From Delftia acidovorans (lineage in GTDB: Bacteria; Pseudomonadota; Gammaproteobacteria; Burkholderiales; Burkholderiaceae_C), in contig JAITUC010000052.1 of the NCBI GenBank assembly GCA_031286585.1, positions 1-64,000 on the forward strand: DNA of 64,000 bases. The letters are read 5' to 3'. Under the pieces are notes generated by a model. It saw only the letters and a program-made list of their open reading frames with translations, ran no database searches and was not told where the DNA came from. Every line of letters starts with the position of its first letter. The stretch's first letter is position 1. Shown one piece after another: positions 24,949 through 33,564 of the stretch. A program made the translations under genes and the position numbers.

Positions 24949-25962
24949 CTACCCTCCCGCCGCCGTGGCGGCCCTGGATGCCACGGACATGCGCGGGTCG
25001 ATGGCCGCATGCAGCAGATCGACCAGCACATTGGCCACGATGACCACCAGCGAGGCCAGCAGCAGGACGCCCAGCAGCAATCGGAAGTCGCGCGCCATCA
25101 CGGCCTCCAGCGCCAGGCTGCCCATGCCGGGCCAGCCGAACACGGTTTCGATCACCACCGAGCCGCCCAGCAGGTTGCCGATGTGCAGGCCGGCCACCGT
25201 CGTGACGGGAATGAGGGCATTGCGCAGCACATGGCGCAACTGCACGGCCACTGGCCCCACGCCCTTGGCGCGCGCCGTGCGCACGAAGTCCTGGCCGGCC
25301 ATCTCCAGCATGGCGGCGCGCGTCAGCCGCGCATAGATGGCCACGAAGAAGGTGGACAGTGCCAGCGCGGGCAGCGCCAGATGCCAAGCCCGGTCTTTCC
25401 AGGCAGACCAGCCCTGCAGGTCTGCCCCCGCGGAAAAGCTGCCGCCGCTGGGAAACCAGCCCAGGTGCACGGCAAAGCCCACCACCGCCATCAGGCCGAC
25501 CCAGAAGCCCGGCATGGAATACAGCACCAGCACCCCGGCCGACAGCAGCCGGTCGGGCCAGCGCCCCGCACAGCTGGCCATGGCCACGCCGGCAGCCATG
25601 CCCGTGGCCAGCGCAATGGCCCAGGCCGAGAGCATCAGCTGCAAGGTGCCCGGCAGACGCGAGGCGATCAGCCCGGCCACGGGGGTCTGATAGCGCAGCG
25701 ACTCGCCCAGGTCCAGCCGCGCCAGCCCCAGCAGATAGTGGGCCAGCTGCGCGAGCAGGCCCTGGTCCAGCCCGAAGCGGGCCCGCCACTGCGCCATCAG
25801 CTCGGCCGTGGCGCTGCCCGACTCGGCGGCCAGCACATCGGCCGCGTCGCCGGGCACCAGCTGCAGCAGCAGGAAGTTGAGGATGACGATGCCCAGCATC
25901 GTCGGCAGGGCCTGGGCCGCCAGGCGGCACAGGCGGGACAGCAGGGGGAAGGAGGCAGGCAT
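24949..25962 (-). CDS. ABC transporter permease (DppB/OppB type)
   Basis: A 337-residue permease with six or so membrane segments, starting with ALPTMLGIVILNFLLLQLVPGD (the usual DppB N-terminal helix ending in PGD). The EAA loop is QDFVRTARAKGVGPVAVQLR with LRNALIPV, and FGWPGMGSLALEAVMARD is near the C-terminus. The start at 25962 (MPASFPLLSRL) is preferred. In-frame ATG codons at 26010 and, upstream, near 26049 would add Pro/Cys-rich sequence. No clear Shine-Dalgarno precedes any of them. It is the first gene of the left arm of the divergent cluster. Confidence 0.9.
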   Translation of the reverse strand: MPASFPLLSRLCRLAAQALPTMLGIVILNFLLLQLVPGDAADVLAAESGSATAELMAQWRARFGLDQGLLAQLAHYLLGLARLDLGESLRYQTPVAGLIASRLPGTLQLMLSAWAIALATGMAAGVAMASCAGRWPDRLLSAGVLVLYSMPGFWVGLMAVVGFAVHLGWFPSGGSFSAGADLQGWSAWKDRAWHLALPALALSTFFVAIYARLTRAAMLEMAGQDFVRTARAKGVGPVAVQLRHVLRNALIPVTTVAGLHIGNLLGGSVVIETVFGWPGMGSLALEAVMARDFRLLLGVLLLASLVVIVANVLVDLLHAAIDPRMSVASRAATAAGG

Positions 25963-26382
25963 GGGCGAGGAAACGCAGGGGGAGGGAAGACAGACAGCGG
26001 CCACGGACATCGGGGCTAAAAGCCGGTTCAGCCAGTGCAGCCAGTGCAATGGGCGCAGGCAGTGCGGACGAGAGTGCTAGCGCGGCAATTCACCACGCCG
26101 GGAGCATGCGCAAAGTCTAGGAGCGCATGCCCCTTTTGCCGTGATCGAACGCGGGGATCACCCCATGCAGCTTTGCGATCACCCGCCTGCAGCATGGCAT
26201 GGGGCATGCACGGCACATATGCGAGGTCCGAGCAAACTCATGCGCATCGCTTCGTTCACGCGAAGAGGCTGTGCGGCCAACATGGCCCCTCCCGCAGCAG
26301 GTGCGGAACATGTCTCCGGTGCAGGCCCGAGGCGCCAGCCAGCCTGCCAGCAGCCCCGCTTGCATGGATTCCAAGGCGCACC
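25963..26382. other. 420-bp divergent regulatory region
   Basis: The region lies between the left arm (first gene start 25962) and the LysR gene (start 26383). It contains the operator-like element at 26144-26182 and, around it, GTGATC/GATCAC half-sites. No ORF here has both a ribosome-binding site and a recognisable product. The remainder, 26183-26382, shows nothing further that I can name. Confidence 0.5.
26144..26182. promoter_or_regulatory. Operator-like element, copy 2 (cluster promoter)
   Basis: Partner of the element at 20953-20991 (29 of 39 identical positions). Immediately to its left, GTGATC at 26141-26146 forms an inverted pair with GATCAC at 26157-26162, and another GATCAC follows at 26177-26182. 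It lies about 182 bases upstream of the permease start, close to the 168-base distance of copy 1 from the porin start, which supports a common activator. Confidence 0.55.
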
Positions 26383-27372
26383 ATGACCCTTCCCGCCCCA
26401 CCCACGATCGCCACTCTTCCTTTTCGCCTCAAGTTCCGCCAGCTCGTGCTGCTCGATGCCCTGGGCGCATCGCAGTCGCTGCGCAAGGCGGCCGCGCAGA
26501 CACACCTGACCCAGCCGGCCGCCTCGCGCGCCATGGCCGAGCTGGAGTCGGCCTTCGGCGTGCAGCTGTTCGAGCGCTCGCATTCAGGCATGGCTCCCAC
26601 GGTGTACGGCAATGCCCTCATCCAGCATGCACGCCGCGTGCTGTTCGACGTGCAGCAGGCCCATGCCGAAATCCAGGCCCTGCGCTCGGGTTCGCAGGGC
26701 GTGGTGCGCCTGGGCTCGCTGCTGCCGCCTGCCACCGGCCTGCTTCCCAAGGCCGTCGGAGAAATCAAGAAGCGCCTGCCCCATCTGCGCATTTCGCTGG
26801 AGCAGTTGCCCCAGAAGCCGCTGGTGGACCGCGTGCGCGAGGGAAGCCTGGACATCGCGCTGTGCCGCCAGATCACCGACCGGGACGATGCCGCGGGACT
26901 GGAGCAGTCCGTGCTTTTCGACGAGGACTATGTGCTGGTCGCAGGACGCAGCCACCGTTTCGCGCGCTCGCGCAGCGTGAAGCTGGCCGAGCTCATTGAC
27001 GACCCCTGGATCCTGCCCCACGGCAGCGGCCCGTTCCACGCCCATGTGCAGGCCCTGTTCCTGGGCCGCGTGGGCTGCATGCCCGCCAACGTGGTGGAGT
27101 CGTCCACGCCGCTGGCCGCCAACCTGCAGCTGGTGGAGCAGTACGGCTTTCTCAACTTCATGCAAAAGACGGTGGCCCAGCGCTACGCGCAGCGCAGGCA
27201 GCTGTCCATACTGCCGATCACGCTGAGCAATCCGCTGGGCCCCCACGTCATCGCCGTGCGCGCCAACATGGGCGCATCGCCGGCCGTGCGCACCGTGCTG
27301 GAAGCGCTGCGCGATGCCGCCGCCGCAGAGCTGCCCGAGAACCAGCAGGCACTGCAGGCCCTGCGCGCCTGA
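26383..27372 (+). CDS. LysR-family transcriptional regulator of the divergent transport cluster
   Basis: A 329-residue LysR protein. The N-terminal helix-turn-helix covers about residues 16-76 (LVLLDALGASQSLRKAAAQT, then LTQPAASRAMAELE), and the effector domain follows from about 105 (GVVRLGSLLPPATGLLP). The sequence resembles the GbpR/CbpR type of catabolic regulators. The start at 26383 follows CCAAGG. It leads the right arm (RidA, Bug, hydrolase, ABC ATPase) and faces the left arm, with the candidate operator between. A 138-bp gap separates it from the RidA gene. Confidence 0.9.
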   Translation: MTLPAPPTIATLPFRLKFRQLVLLDALGASQSLRKAAAQTHLTQPAASRAMAELESAFGVQLFERSHSGMAPTVYGNALIQHARRVLFDVQQAHAEIQALRSGSQGVVRLGSLLPPATGLLPKAVGEIKKRLPHLRISLEQLPQKPLVDRVREGSLDIALCRQITDRDDAAGLEQSVLFDEDYVLVAGRSHRFARSRSVKLAELIDDPWILPHGSGPFHAHVQALFLGRVGCMPANVVESSTPLAANLQLVEQYGFLNFMQKTVAQRYAQRRQLSILPITLSNPLGPHVIAVRANMGASPAVRTVLEALRDAAAAELPENQQALQALRA

Positions 27373-27438
27373 CCTGCGGGCCGTCCGCGCACCCCCGGCC
27401 GGGTGAACCGATTTGCGCAACACCCGAGGCCGTCTTTC

Positions 27439-27469
27439 GAATAGGCGGCGAGGCCTTGTGCTCCTATTC
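27439..27469. promoter_or_regulatory. Inverted repeat upstream of the RidA gene
   Basis: GAATAGG (27439-27445) and CCTATTC (27463-27469) form a perfect inverted repeat 42 bases before the RidA start; AGGCCT lies at the centre. It is either an operator or a -10 region embedded in a palindrome. The rest of the 138-bp gap shows only a short GC palindrome after the LysR stop. Confidence 0.35.
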
Positions 27470-27511
27470 TGAAAGTCCGCCGCGCCATGGGGCGCGGACC
27501 CTCAGGACGAG

Positions 27512-27931
27512 ATGAGCACACCACCCGCCTCCGCGTTTCGCACCACCAATCCCCCCGCCCTGGGCGAGCCTCTGGGCAGCTACTCGCAGATCCTCGAAGC
27601 GCCCGCAGGCAGCGCACTGGTCTTTCTTTCAGGCCAGACGCCCCGGCGCGAGGACGGCAGCATCCCCGCCGACTTCGCGCAGCAGGCCGAGCTGGTCTGG
27701 CAGCGCATCGCAACGGCGCTGCAGGCCGTGGACCTGACGCCCGCCCACATCTGCCGCGTGGTCACCTACCTCACCGACGCCAGCGACGCGCCCACCCACG
27801 CCCGCATCCGCAGCCAGTACCTGGGCAGCGCCCGGCCTTCATCCACGGGCGTGGTGGTGCCGGCGCTGTTCCATCCCGACTACCGCATCGAGGTCGAGGT
27901 CACGGCCGCCCGCCCTGCCGGCAGCCCATGA
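27512..27931 (+). CDS. RidA-family (YjgF/YER057c) protein
   Basis: A 139-residue RidA-like protein with GSALVFLSGQTPRREDGSIP, the CRVVTYLTD strand, and a C-terminal RPSSTGVVVPALFHPDYRIE segment. Canonical RidA has an Arg of the IRAR/RATV type at this loop; here the equivalent is RPSSTGV, so enamine/imine deaminase activity is uncertain. It may instead belong to a ring-opening or hydrolase-associated subfamily. The ATG follows CAGGACGAG. The stop overlaps the possible ATG of the next gene (27928). The catabolic setting with an amidase and hydrolase suggests handling of an unstable imine or N-substituted intermediate. Confidence 0.85.
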   Translation: MSTPPASAFRTTNPPALGEPLGSYSQILEAPAGSALVFLSGQTPRREDGSIPADFAQQAELVWQRIATALQAVDLTPAHICRVVTYLTDASDAPTHARIRSQYLGSARPSSTGVVVPALFHPDYRIEVEVTAARPAGSP

Positions 27932-27945
27932 AAACAGGACATTCC

Positions 27946-29001
27946 ATGCAGACATCCGCGCCATCGCCCTTTCCTTCCTCGGCCCTTTCTTCGTCGGCCC
28001 TTGCACCCTCGGCCCTTGCACCCTCGGCCATTACCCGGCGCCGCGCCCTGGCCGGCGCCCTGGCCGCCCTGGCCTCCGCGGGCGCCACGGCCCGGGACAA
28101 TGCTCCCGCCTATCCGTCCGGCGTCATCCGCATCGTGGTTCCCACGTCGGCTGGCGGCTCGGTGGACTCCACGGGCCGCCTGCTGGCAGAGGCCCTTGCC
28201 AAGCCGCTGGCGGCCAGGATTGTGGTGGAGAACAAGGCCGGCGCGGGCGGCCTGATCGGCATCGACAGCGTCATCAAGAGCCCGGCCGACGGCCACACGC
28301 TGGCCCTGGGCATTGCGGCCACGCTGTCGGTGCAGCCGGCCGTGCGCAGCCAGCTGCCCTATAGCGCCACGCGCGCCCTGGCGCCCATCGCGGTCTTCGC
28401 GCAGGGCGGCCTGGTCATTGCCGTGCCGGCCTCCAGCCCCGTCCACACGGTGCAGGACCTGAAGGCGCTGGCCAAAACACGGGGCGAGCTGAGCTTCGGC
28501 ACCGGCGGACAGGCCACCTTCGGCCATCTCACGGGCGAGGTGATCGCCCATGCGCTGGGCATAAGCATGCGCCACATCCCCTATCGGGGCGCCGCGCCGG
28601 CGGTCACCGACCTGGCCGGCGGCCTGCTGGACCTGGCCATTCCCGATGCCTTCTCAGCCGCGCCCCAGGTACAGACCGGCAAGCTGCGCGTGATCGCCAT
28701 CGCAGGCCCGGACCGCCATCCCACGTTCCCGCAGGTGCCCACGCTGGCCGAATCGGGCATTCCCTTCGACCGGGGAACCTGGCTGGGCCTGTTCGCCCCC
28801 GCCGCCACGCCTGCGCCCGTGCTGGACCAACTGACCGCAGCGCTGCGCCAGCTTTCGGCGTCCCGCGAATTCCAGGACAGCGTCGCCCGGCTGGGCTTCA
28901 CGCCCGTCTTCATCGCGCCCGACGCCGTGCGCCAGATGCTGGCGCGCGAGATCGCGGCCTGGCAGGCCGTGGCACGCCAGGCACACATACAGCTCGATTG
29001 A
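27946..29001 (+). CDS. Bug/TctC-family periplasmic solute-binding protein with Tat-like signal
   Basis: A 351-residue receptor. The ATG at 27946 has AGGA six bases upstream; the ATG at 27928, overlapping the RidA stop, is the alternative. The long signal region holds a Ser/Ala/Pro repeat (SSALSSSALAPSALAPSA) made by a 15-bp tandem duplication (27994-28023), then a twin-arginine-like ITRRRALAGAL and the cleavage site. The mature part opens YPSGVIRIVVPTSAGGSVD. It is the second solute receptor of this cluster, beside the peptide-type binding protein at 22604, which suggests two uptake routes or a sensing role. Confidence 0.9.
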   Translation: MQTSAPSPFPSSALSSSALAPSALAPSAITRRRALAGALAALASAGATARDNAPAYPSGVIRIVVPTSAGGSVDSTGRLLAEALAKPLAARIVVENKAGAGGLIGIDSVIKSPADGHTLALGIAATLSVQPAVRSQLPYSATRALAPIAVFAQGGLVIAVPASSPVHTVQDLKALAKTRGELSFGTGGQATFGHLTGEVIAHALGISMRHIPYRGAAPAVTDLAGGLLDLAIPDAFSAAPQVQTGKLRVIAIAGPDRHPTFPQVPTLAESGIPFDRGTWLGLFAPAATPAPVLDQLTAALRQLSASREFQDSVARLGFTPVFIAPDAVRQMLAREIAAWQAVARQAHIQLD

Positions 29002-29034
29002 TTTCCCGTGCATTCCCACCTCAGAAAAGACACC

Positions 29035-30756
29035 ATGACTTCAAGCATCCTGGACCACCACGGAGACGGCTTCATCCACGCCAACGGCCTGCGCCTGCAC
29101 TACGAGCAATGGGGCGATGGCCCCCATGTGGTGATCGCACTGCATGGCACCTCCCTGCACGGGCGGGTCTGGGCCTGGCTGGCCGCCTCGCTGGGGCCCG
29201 AATACCGGCTGATCGGCCTGGACCAGCGCTCGCACGGTGATTCGCAGCGCGCCGGCAGCGGCCAGCACCAGGTGGAGCACTACGGCGCCGACCTGGAGGC
29301 CTTCATCGACCGCCTGGGCCTGGAGCGCGTGAGCCTGGTCGGCTCGTCGCTGGGCTCGCGCGTGGCGCTGTGGTATGCGGCCCGCCATCCCCGCAAAGTG
29401 GCGGCGCTGGCCCTGCTGGACCTGAGCTTCGAGATGCCCACCGAGGCCTCGGAGCACATGGTCTCGGCCCATTTGTCACGCCCGCGCCGGTTCGCGGATA
29501 TGGATGCCGCCCTGGCCTTCTCGCGCACCCTCCCCCAGCGTCGCCGCTTCAGTGACGAAGTGCATCTGCGCACGCTGCAGGGCGATCTGCGCAGGCTGGA
29601 CGATGGCCAGCTCGAATGGCGCTATGACCGCGATGCCGCCATCGAGACCCTGCGCTGCGCGGCGCGCGACATGTGGGACAGCGTGCGCGCCATCGAGGTG
29701 CCCACCACCATCCTGCGCGGCGCCGACAGCGACGTGCTCATCGCGCCCACCGTCCAGCGGCTGCAGCGCGAACTGCGGGGCCTGCACATGCTGGACGTGC
29801 CCGATGCAGGCCACTCGATCTGGGGCGACAACCCGCAGTTCACTGCCCGCGCCATCGAAGAGGCTCTGCGGCGCGCGCGACCCGCTCCCTCCGCCGAGTC
29901 CGGTGCCCCATCCGCACCGGCGCCGCTGTCCTGGACACCGGGGCGCCCGCTGTCCATTGCCACCGGCAGCCTGCGCTTTCATGCGCTCGAATGGGGCCCG
30001 CCCGACGCGCCCGCCCTGGTCTGCCTGCACGGCACGTCCATGCAGGCATCGGCCTGGAGCGCACTGGGCTCGGCCCTGTCGGCCCGCTGGCGCGTGATCG
30101 CCATCGATATGCGCGGCCACGGCCAGTCCGACAAGCCGGCCAGCGGCTATGCGCTCACCGACTATGCCGACGATCTGCGTGCCATCTTCGACGCGCTGGG
30201 CCTGGCGCAGGCCAGCCTCATCGGCAGCTCGCTGGGCACCCAGGTGGCCATGGCCTTTGCGGCCCGCCATCCGCAGCGCGTGCAGCGCCTGGTCCTGTCC
30301 GATCCCAGCTGCCTCATCGCGCAACAGGCCATAGACCAGTACGTGGCCCTGCACCGCTCGCGCCCGCGCAGCTTCAGCGGCTGGGACGAGGCCCTGGCCT
30401 TCTCGCGCAGCCTGCCCCAGCGCAGGCGGTTCTCGCCCGAGGTGCACCGCTTCACGCTGCAAGGCGACCTGGGCGTCGGCGACGACGGCCGGCTGCACTG
30501 GCGCTACGCGCTGGACCCCATCCTGCAGACCTTCGAGGCGCTCACGGTGGACCAGTCGGCCGACATTGCCGCCACGCGCGCGCCCGTACTCATCCTGCGC
30601 GGCAGCGAGTCGCACGTGCTGTCCCGCCCCGATGCGCTGCGCCTGCTGGACGCCTTCCCCCGGGCCGAGCTGGTGGAGATCGGCGAGTGCGGCCACACCA
30701 TCTGGGGCGACCAGCCGCAGGTGATGGCGCAGCATGTGCAGGCCTTCCTGGCCTGA
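29035..30756 (+). CDS. Tandem duplicated alpha/beta hydrolase
   Basis: A 573-residue protein made of two homologous alpha/beta-hydrolase domains (about 12-280 and 300-573). Each half has the LHGTS oxyanion loop and a GSSLG nucleophile elbow (Ser105 and Ser399). Each also has a shared lid segment (SRPRxF, ALAFSRxLPQRRRFSxEVH, then TLQGDL) and a C-terminal GH-x-IWGD catalytic His (His260 and His554). The acidic region differs: half one reads GADSDVL (Asp231, Asp233), half two GSESHVL, with Glu525 and His527 in place of the aspartates. Half two may therefore be impaired or changed in specificity. Typical relatives have one such domain of about 270 residues. It lies between a Bug receptor and the ABC ATPase. 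Confidence 0.88.
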   Translation: MTSSILDHHGDGFIHANGLRLHYEQWGDGPHVVIALHGTSLHGRVWAWLAASLGPEYRLIGLDQRSHGDSQRAGSGQHQVEHYGADLEAFIDRLGLERVSLVGSSLGSRVALWYAARHPRKVAALALLDLSFEMPTEASEHMVSAHLSRPRRFADMDAALAFSRTLPQRRRFSDEVHLRTLQGDLRRLDDGQLEWRYDRDAAIETLRCAARDMWDSVRAIEVPTTILRGADSDVLIAPTVQRLQRELRGLHMLDVPDAGHSIWGDNPQFTARAIEEALRRARPAPSAESGAPSAPAPLSWTPGRPLSIATGSLRFHALEWGPPDAPALVCLHGTSMQASAWSALGSALSARWRVIAIDMRGHGQSDKPASGYALTDYADDLRAIFDALGLAQASLIGSSLGTQVAMAFAARHPQRVQRLVLSDPSCLIAQQAIDQYVALHRSRPRSFSGWDEALAFSRSLPQRRRFSPEVHRFTLQGDLGVGDDGRLHWRYALDPILQTFEALTVDQSADIAATRAPVLILRGSESHVLSRPDALRLLDAFPRAELVEIGECGHTIWGDQPQVMAQHVQAFLA

Positions 30757-30772
30757 ACGCGCAGCCCGCGCC

Positions 30773-32536
30773 ATGGTGACGGCCCTCCCCCGGACAGCAG
30801 CCCCGCCGCTGCTGGACATACGCCAGTTGCGCATTGCCTTCCCGGGCCGCGCCGGTCCTGTCGAGGCCGTGCGCGGCCTGGACCTCGAGCTGCGGCGCGG
30901 ACAGACCCTGGCCCTGGTCGGCGAGTCAGGCTGCGGAAAATCCACCACGGCCCTGGCCGTGCTGCGCCTGCTGGCGCCGGGCGCCCAGGTGAGCGGCCGC
31001 ATCCTGCTGCAGGGCCGCGACATCCTGACCCTGCCGCCGGCCGAACTGCGGGCAGTGCGCGGTCGTGACATCGCCATGGTCTTCCAGGAGCCCATGACGT
31101 CCCTGAACCCGGTGCACACCATCGGCGAGCAGATTGCCGAGACGCTGCGCCTGCACGCAGGTCCCGATGAACGGCTGAATGCCGCGGACGCACGCCGCCG
31201 CGCCATCGAACTGCTGGAGCGCGTGCGCATCCCGGAGCCCCAGCGCCGTATCGACGACCATCCCCATCACCTGTCGGGCGGCCAGCGCCAGCGGGTGATG
31301 ATTGCCATGGCCATCGCCTGCCGCCCCCGCCTGCTGGTGGCCGACGAACCCACGACGGCGCTGGACGTGACCGTGCAGGCGCAGATCCTGGAGCTGCTGG
31401 ACAGCCTGCGCCGCGAAATGGACATGGGCATGCTGCTCATCACCCATGACCTGGGCCTGGTCAGCCAATGGGCCGACCGTGTCGCCGTGATGCATGGTGG
31501 ACGCAAGCTCGAGGAGGCAGACACACCCACCCTGTTCAGCACACCCACCCACAGCTATACGCGTGGCCTGCTGGGTGCCTCGCTGCACGGCGAGGCAACG
31601 GGGGCCGCACAGGCGCGCCACCACGGCCAGGGCCCGCTGCCCGAGATCCGCATCCACCCGGAGCCGGGAACGACGGAGGTGCGCTTCACGCTGTCCGCTC
31701 CCCAGGCCGCGTCACCGCCTGCCCATGCACTGCAACCGGCCCTGCAGGCCAACGTGCCCCTGCTGCAGGTACAGGCGCTGCGGGTGGAGCACATCCGGCG
31801 CGATGCCAGCGTGCTGCGCGCCGTGGACGGTGTGGACTTTCATATCGGCGCGGGCGAGACACTGGGGCTGGTGGGCGAATCCGGCTGCGGCAAGTCCACC
31901 CTGTCGCGTGCGCTGCTGCGGCTGCAGACACCCGCGTCCGGGCGCATTGCGCTGGACGGGACCGACCTTGTCCCGCTCCATGGCCGCGCGCTCAGGCCCT
32001 GGCGGCGCCGCATGCAGATGGTGTTCCAGGACCCTTATGGATCGCTGAATCCGCGCCACCGCGTGCAGGACATCCTGGACGCCGTGCTGGCCGTGCATGG
32101 CGAGGCCTCGCGCGCGCGGCGGCAGCAGCGCATCGCCGCCATGCTGGACCGCGTAGGCTTGCCGCGCGGCGCGGCCGAGCGCTATCCGCACGAATTCTCG
32201 GGCGGACAGCGCCAGCGCATAGGCATTGCGCGCGCCCTGGTCGTGCGGCCCTCCCTGGTGGTGCTGGACGAACCCGTTTCCGCGCTCGACGTGTCGGTGC
32301 AGGCACAGATACTGAACCTGCTGGTGGAACTGAAGCGGGACTTCGGCCTGTCCTACCTCTTCATCTCGCACGACCTGTCCGTGGTGCGCTACATCGCCGA
32401 CCGTGTCATGGTGATGCACCAGGGCCGCATCGTGGAAAGCGGCGACCACCGGCAGATCTGGCACGCCCCCCGCCATGCCTACACCCGCAGCCTGATCGAC
32501 GCCATTCCCGGAGCCCGCAAAGACCGGGCCGGGTGA
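30773..32536 (+). CDS. Fused dipeptide-type ABC ATPase (DppD-DppF in one chain)
   Basis: A 587-residue protein with two full ABC domains. Walker A is GESGCGKST at residues 50-58 and again in the second half. The signature motifs are LSGGQRQRV and FSGGQRQRI, with Walker B segments LLVADEPTTALD and LVVLDEPVSALD. Each half also has the Opp/Dpp C-terminal extension. It supplies ATP hydrolysis for the permeases at 24126-25962 although it is encoded on the opposite arm of the cluster. The upstream in-frame region to 30734 overlaps the hydrolase stop, so the ATG at 30773 is taken as the start. Confidence 0.93.
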   Translation: MVTALPRTAAPPLLDIRQLRIAFPGRAGPVEAVRGLDLELRRGQTLALVGESGCGKSTTALAVLRLLAPGAQVSGRILLQGRDILTLPPAELRAVRGRDIAMVFQEPMTSLNPVHTIGEQIAETLRLHAGPDERLNAADARRRAIELLERVRIPEPQRRIDDHPHHLSGGQRQRVMIAMAIACRPRLLVADEPTTALDVTVQAQILELLDSLRREMDMGMLLITHDLGLVSQWADRVAVMHGGRKLEEADTPTLFSTPTHSYTRGLLGASLHGEATGAAQARHHGQGPLPEIRIHPEPGTTEVRFTLSAPQAASPPAHALQPALQANVPLLQVQALRVEHIRRDASVLRAVDGVDFHIGAGETLGLVGESGCGKSTLSRALLRLQTPASGRIALDGTDLVPLHGRALRPWRRRMQMVFQDPYGSLNPRHRVQDILDAVLAVHGEASRARRQQRIAAMLDRVGLPRGAAERYPHEFSGGQRQRIGIARALVVRPSLVVLDEPVSALDVSVQAQILNLLVELKRDFGLSYLFISHDLSVVRYIADRVMVMHQGRIVESGDHRQIWHAPRHAYTRSLIDAIPGARKDRAG

Positions 32537-32563
32537 GGCAGGATCAGGACAGATGAAGGCCGC

Positions 32564-33520
32564 CTACTCCGCCCGCGCCCCCGACACCCGCACCTGCTCA
32601 GCCGCCACGGGCATCTGCTCGCGCACGAAGCGCCAGAACGCGTCCACGCCCATGGGCTGGACAGGCAGCGAGCCCTGTTCGATGAACTGCTTTTGCACCT
32701 CGGGATTGCGCAGCGCCGTGGCCAGTGCGCCGTTCAGGCGCTCCAGCGCCGCGCGCGGCGTGCCGGCCGGGGCGACCAGCCCGTACCAGGAGTCGGTGTA
32801 GAAGCCCTTGACGCCTGCTTCCTCGAACGTGGGCACGTCGGGCAGGGCCGGCAGGCGCTGGCGCGAGGCCACGGCCAGGGCGCGCAGCTTGCCCGAGCGG
32901 ATGAAGGGGATGGCGCCCGTGGTGAGCACGAAGTCCACGCGGCCCGCCATCAGGTCGGTCATGGCCGGGGCCGTGCCCTTGTAGGGGATGTGGGTGACAT
33001 CCACGCCCGTGAGCTGCTTGAAGCTGGCGCCCGCCAGGTGCTGGCTGGACCCCACGCCGCCCGAGCCGTAGTTGAGCTGGCCCGGCCTGGCGCGCGCCGC
33101 CTCCAGCAGATCGTTGACGGAGCGCAGCGGCGAGGCCACGGGCACCAGCAGCACGCTGGGCGAGGTGGTGATCATGCCGATGGGCGCGAAGTCCTTGAGC
33201 GGGTCATGGTTGAGCTTGGCGTAGAGCGCGGAGTTCAGCCCGTGCGAGGCCACGGTGGCCAGCATGATGGTGTTGCCATCGGGCCTTGCGCGGGCCGCCG
33301 CGTCGCTGCCCAGGTTGCCGCCCGCACCGGCCCGGTTGTCGATGGTGATGGGCTGGCCCAGGGCCTCGCTCATGCGCGTGGCCGCCAGCCGCGCCACGTT
33401 GTCGGAGGGGCCGCCCGCAGGCCAGCCCACGATGAGGGTGATGGGCCCCTGCGCCAGCGCGGGAAGGGCCAGCGTGCACAGGGCCAGCGCAGCCAGGCTG
33501 CGGCGCGACAGATGGTTCAT
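32564..33520 (-). CDS. Bug/TctC-family periplasmic solute-binding protein
   Basis: A 318-residue receptor from the ATG at 33520. The signal peptide is residues 1-23 (LAALALCTLALPALA), then GPITLIVGWPAGGPSDN, a slightly unusual start in which GW replaces PF. It is the last gene of a five-gene minus-strand operon (37630 to 32564) and ends 27 bases from the convergent ABC ATPase gene. A longer frame that joins it to the next receptor gene upstream is only read-through in frame and is not a fusion. Confidence 0.9.
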   Translation of the reverse strand: MNHLSRRSLAALALCTLALPALAQGPITLIVGWPAGGPSDNVARLAATRMSEALGQPITIDNRAGAGGNLGSDAAARARPDGNTIMLATVASHGLNSALYAKLNHDPLKDFAPIGMITTSPSVLLVPVASPLRSVNDLLEAARARPGQLNYGSGGVGSSQHLAGASFKQLTGVDVTHIPYKGTAPAMTDLMAGRVDFVLTTGAIPFIRSGKLRALAVASRQRLPALPDVPTFEEAGVKGFYTDSWYGLVAPAGTPRAALERLNGALATALRNPEVQKQFIEQGSLPVQPMGVDAFWRFVREQMPVAAEQVRVSGARAE

Positions 33521-33564
33521 GGCAGTCGTCCTTGTCCATTCAAAGGCTTGCATGGCCAGGGCCT

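Noticed and set aside
26035..26382. N-terminal extension of the LysR gene up to 26035
   Set aside because: The extra 116 codons cover the operator-like region, start with a non-ATG codon and have no LysR sequence.
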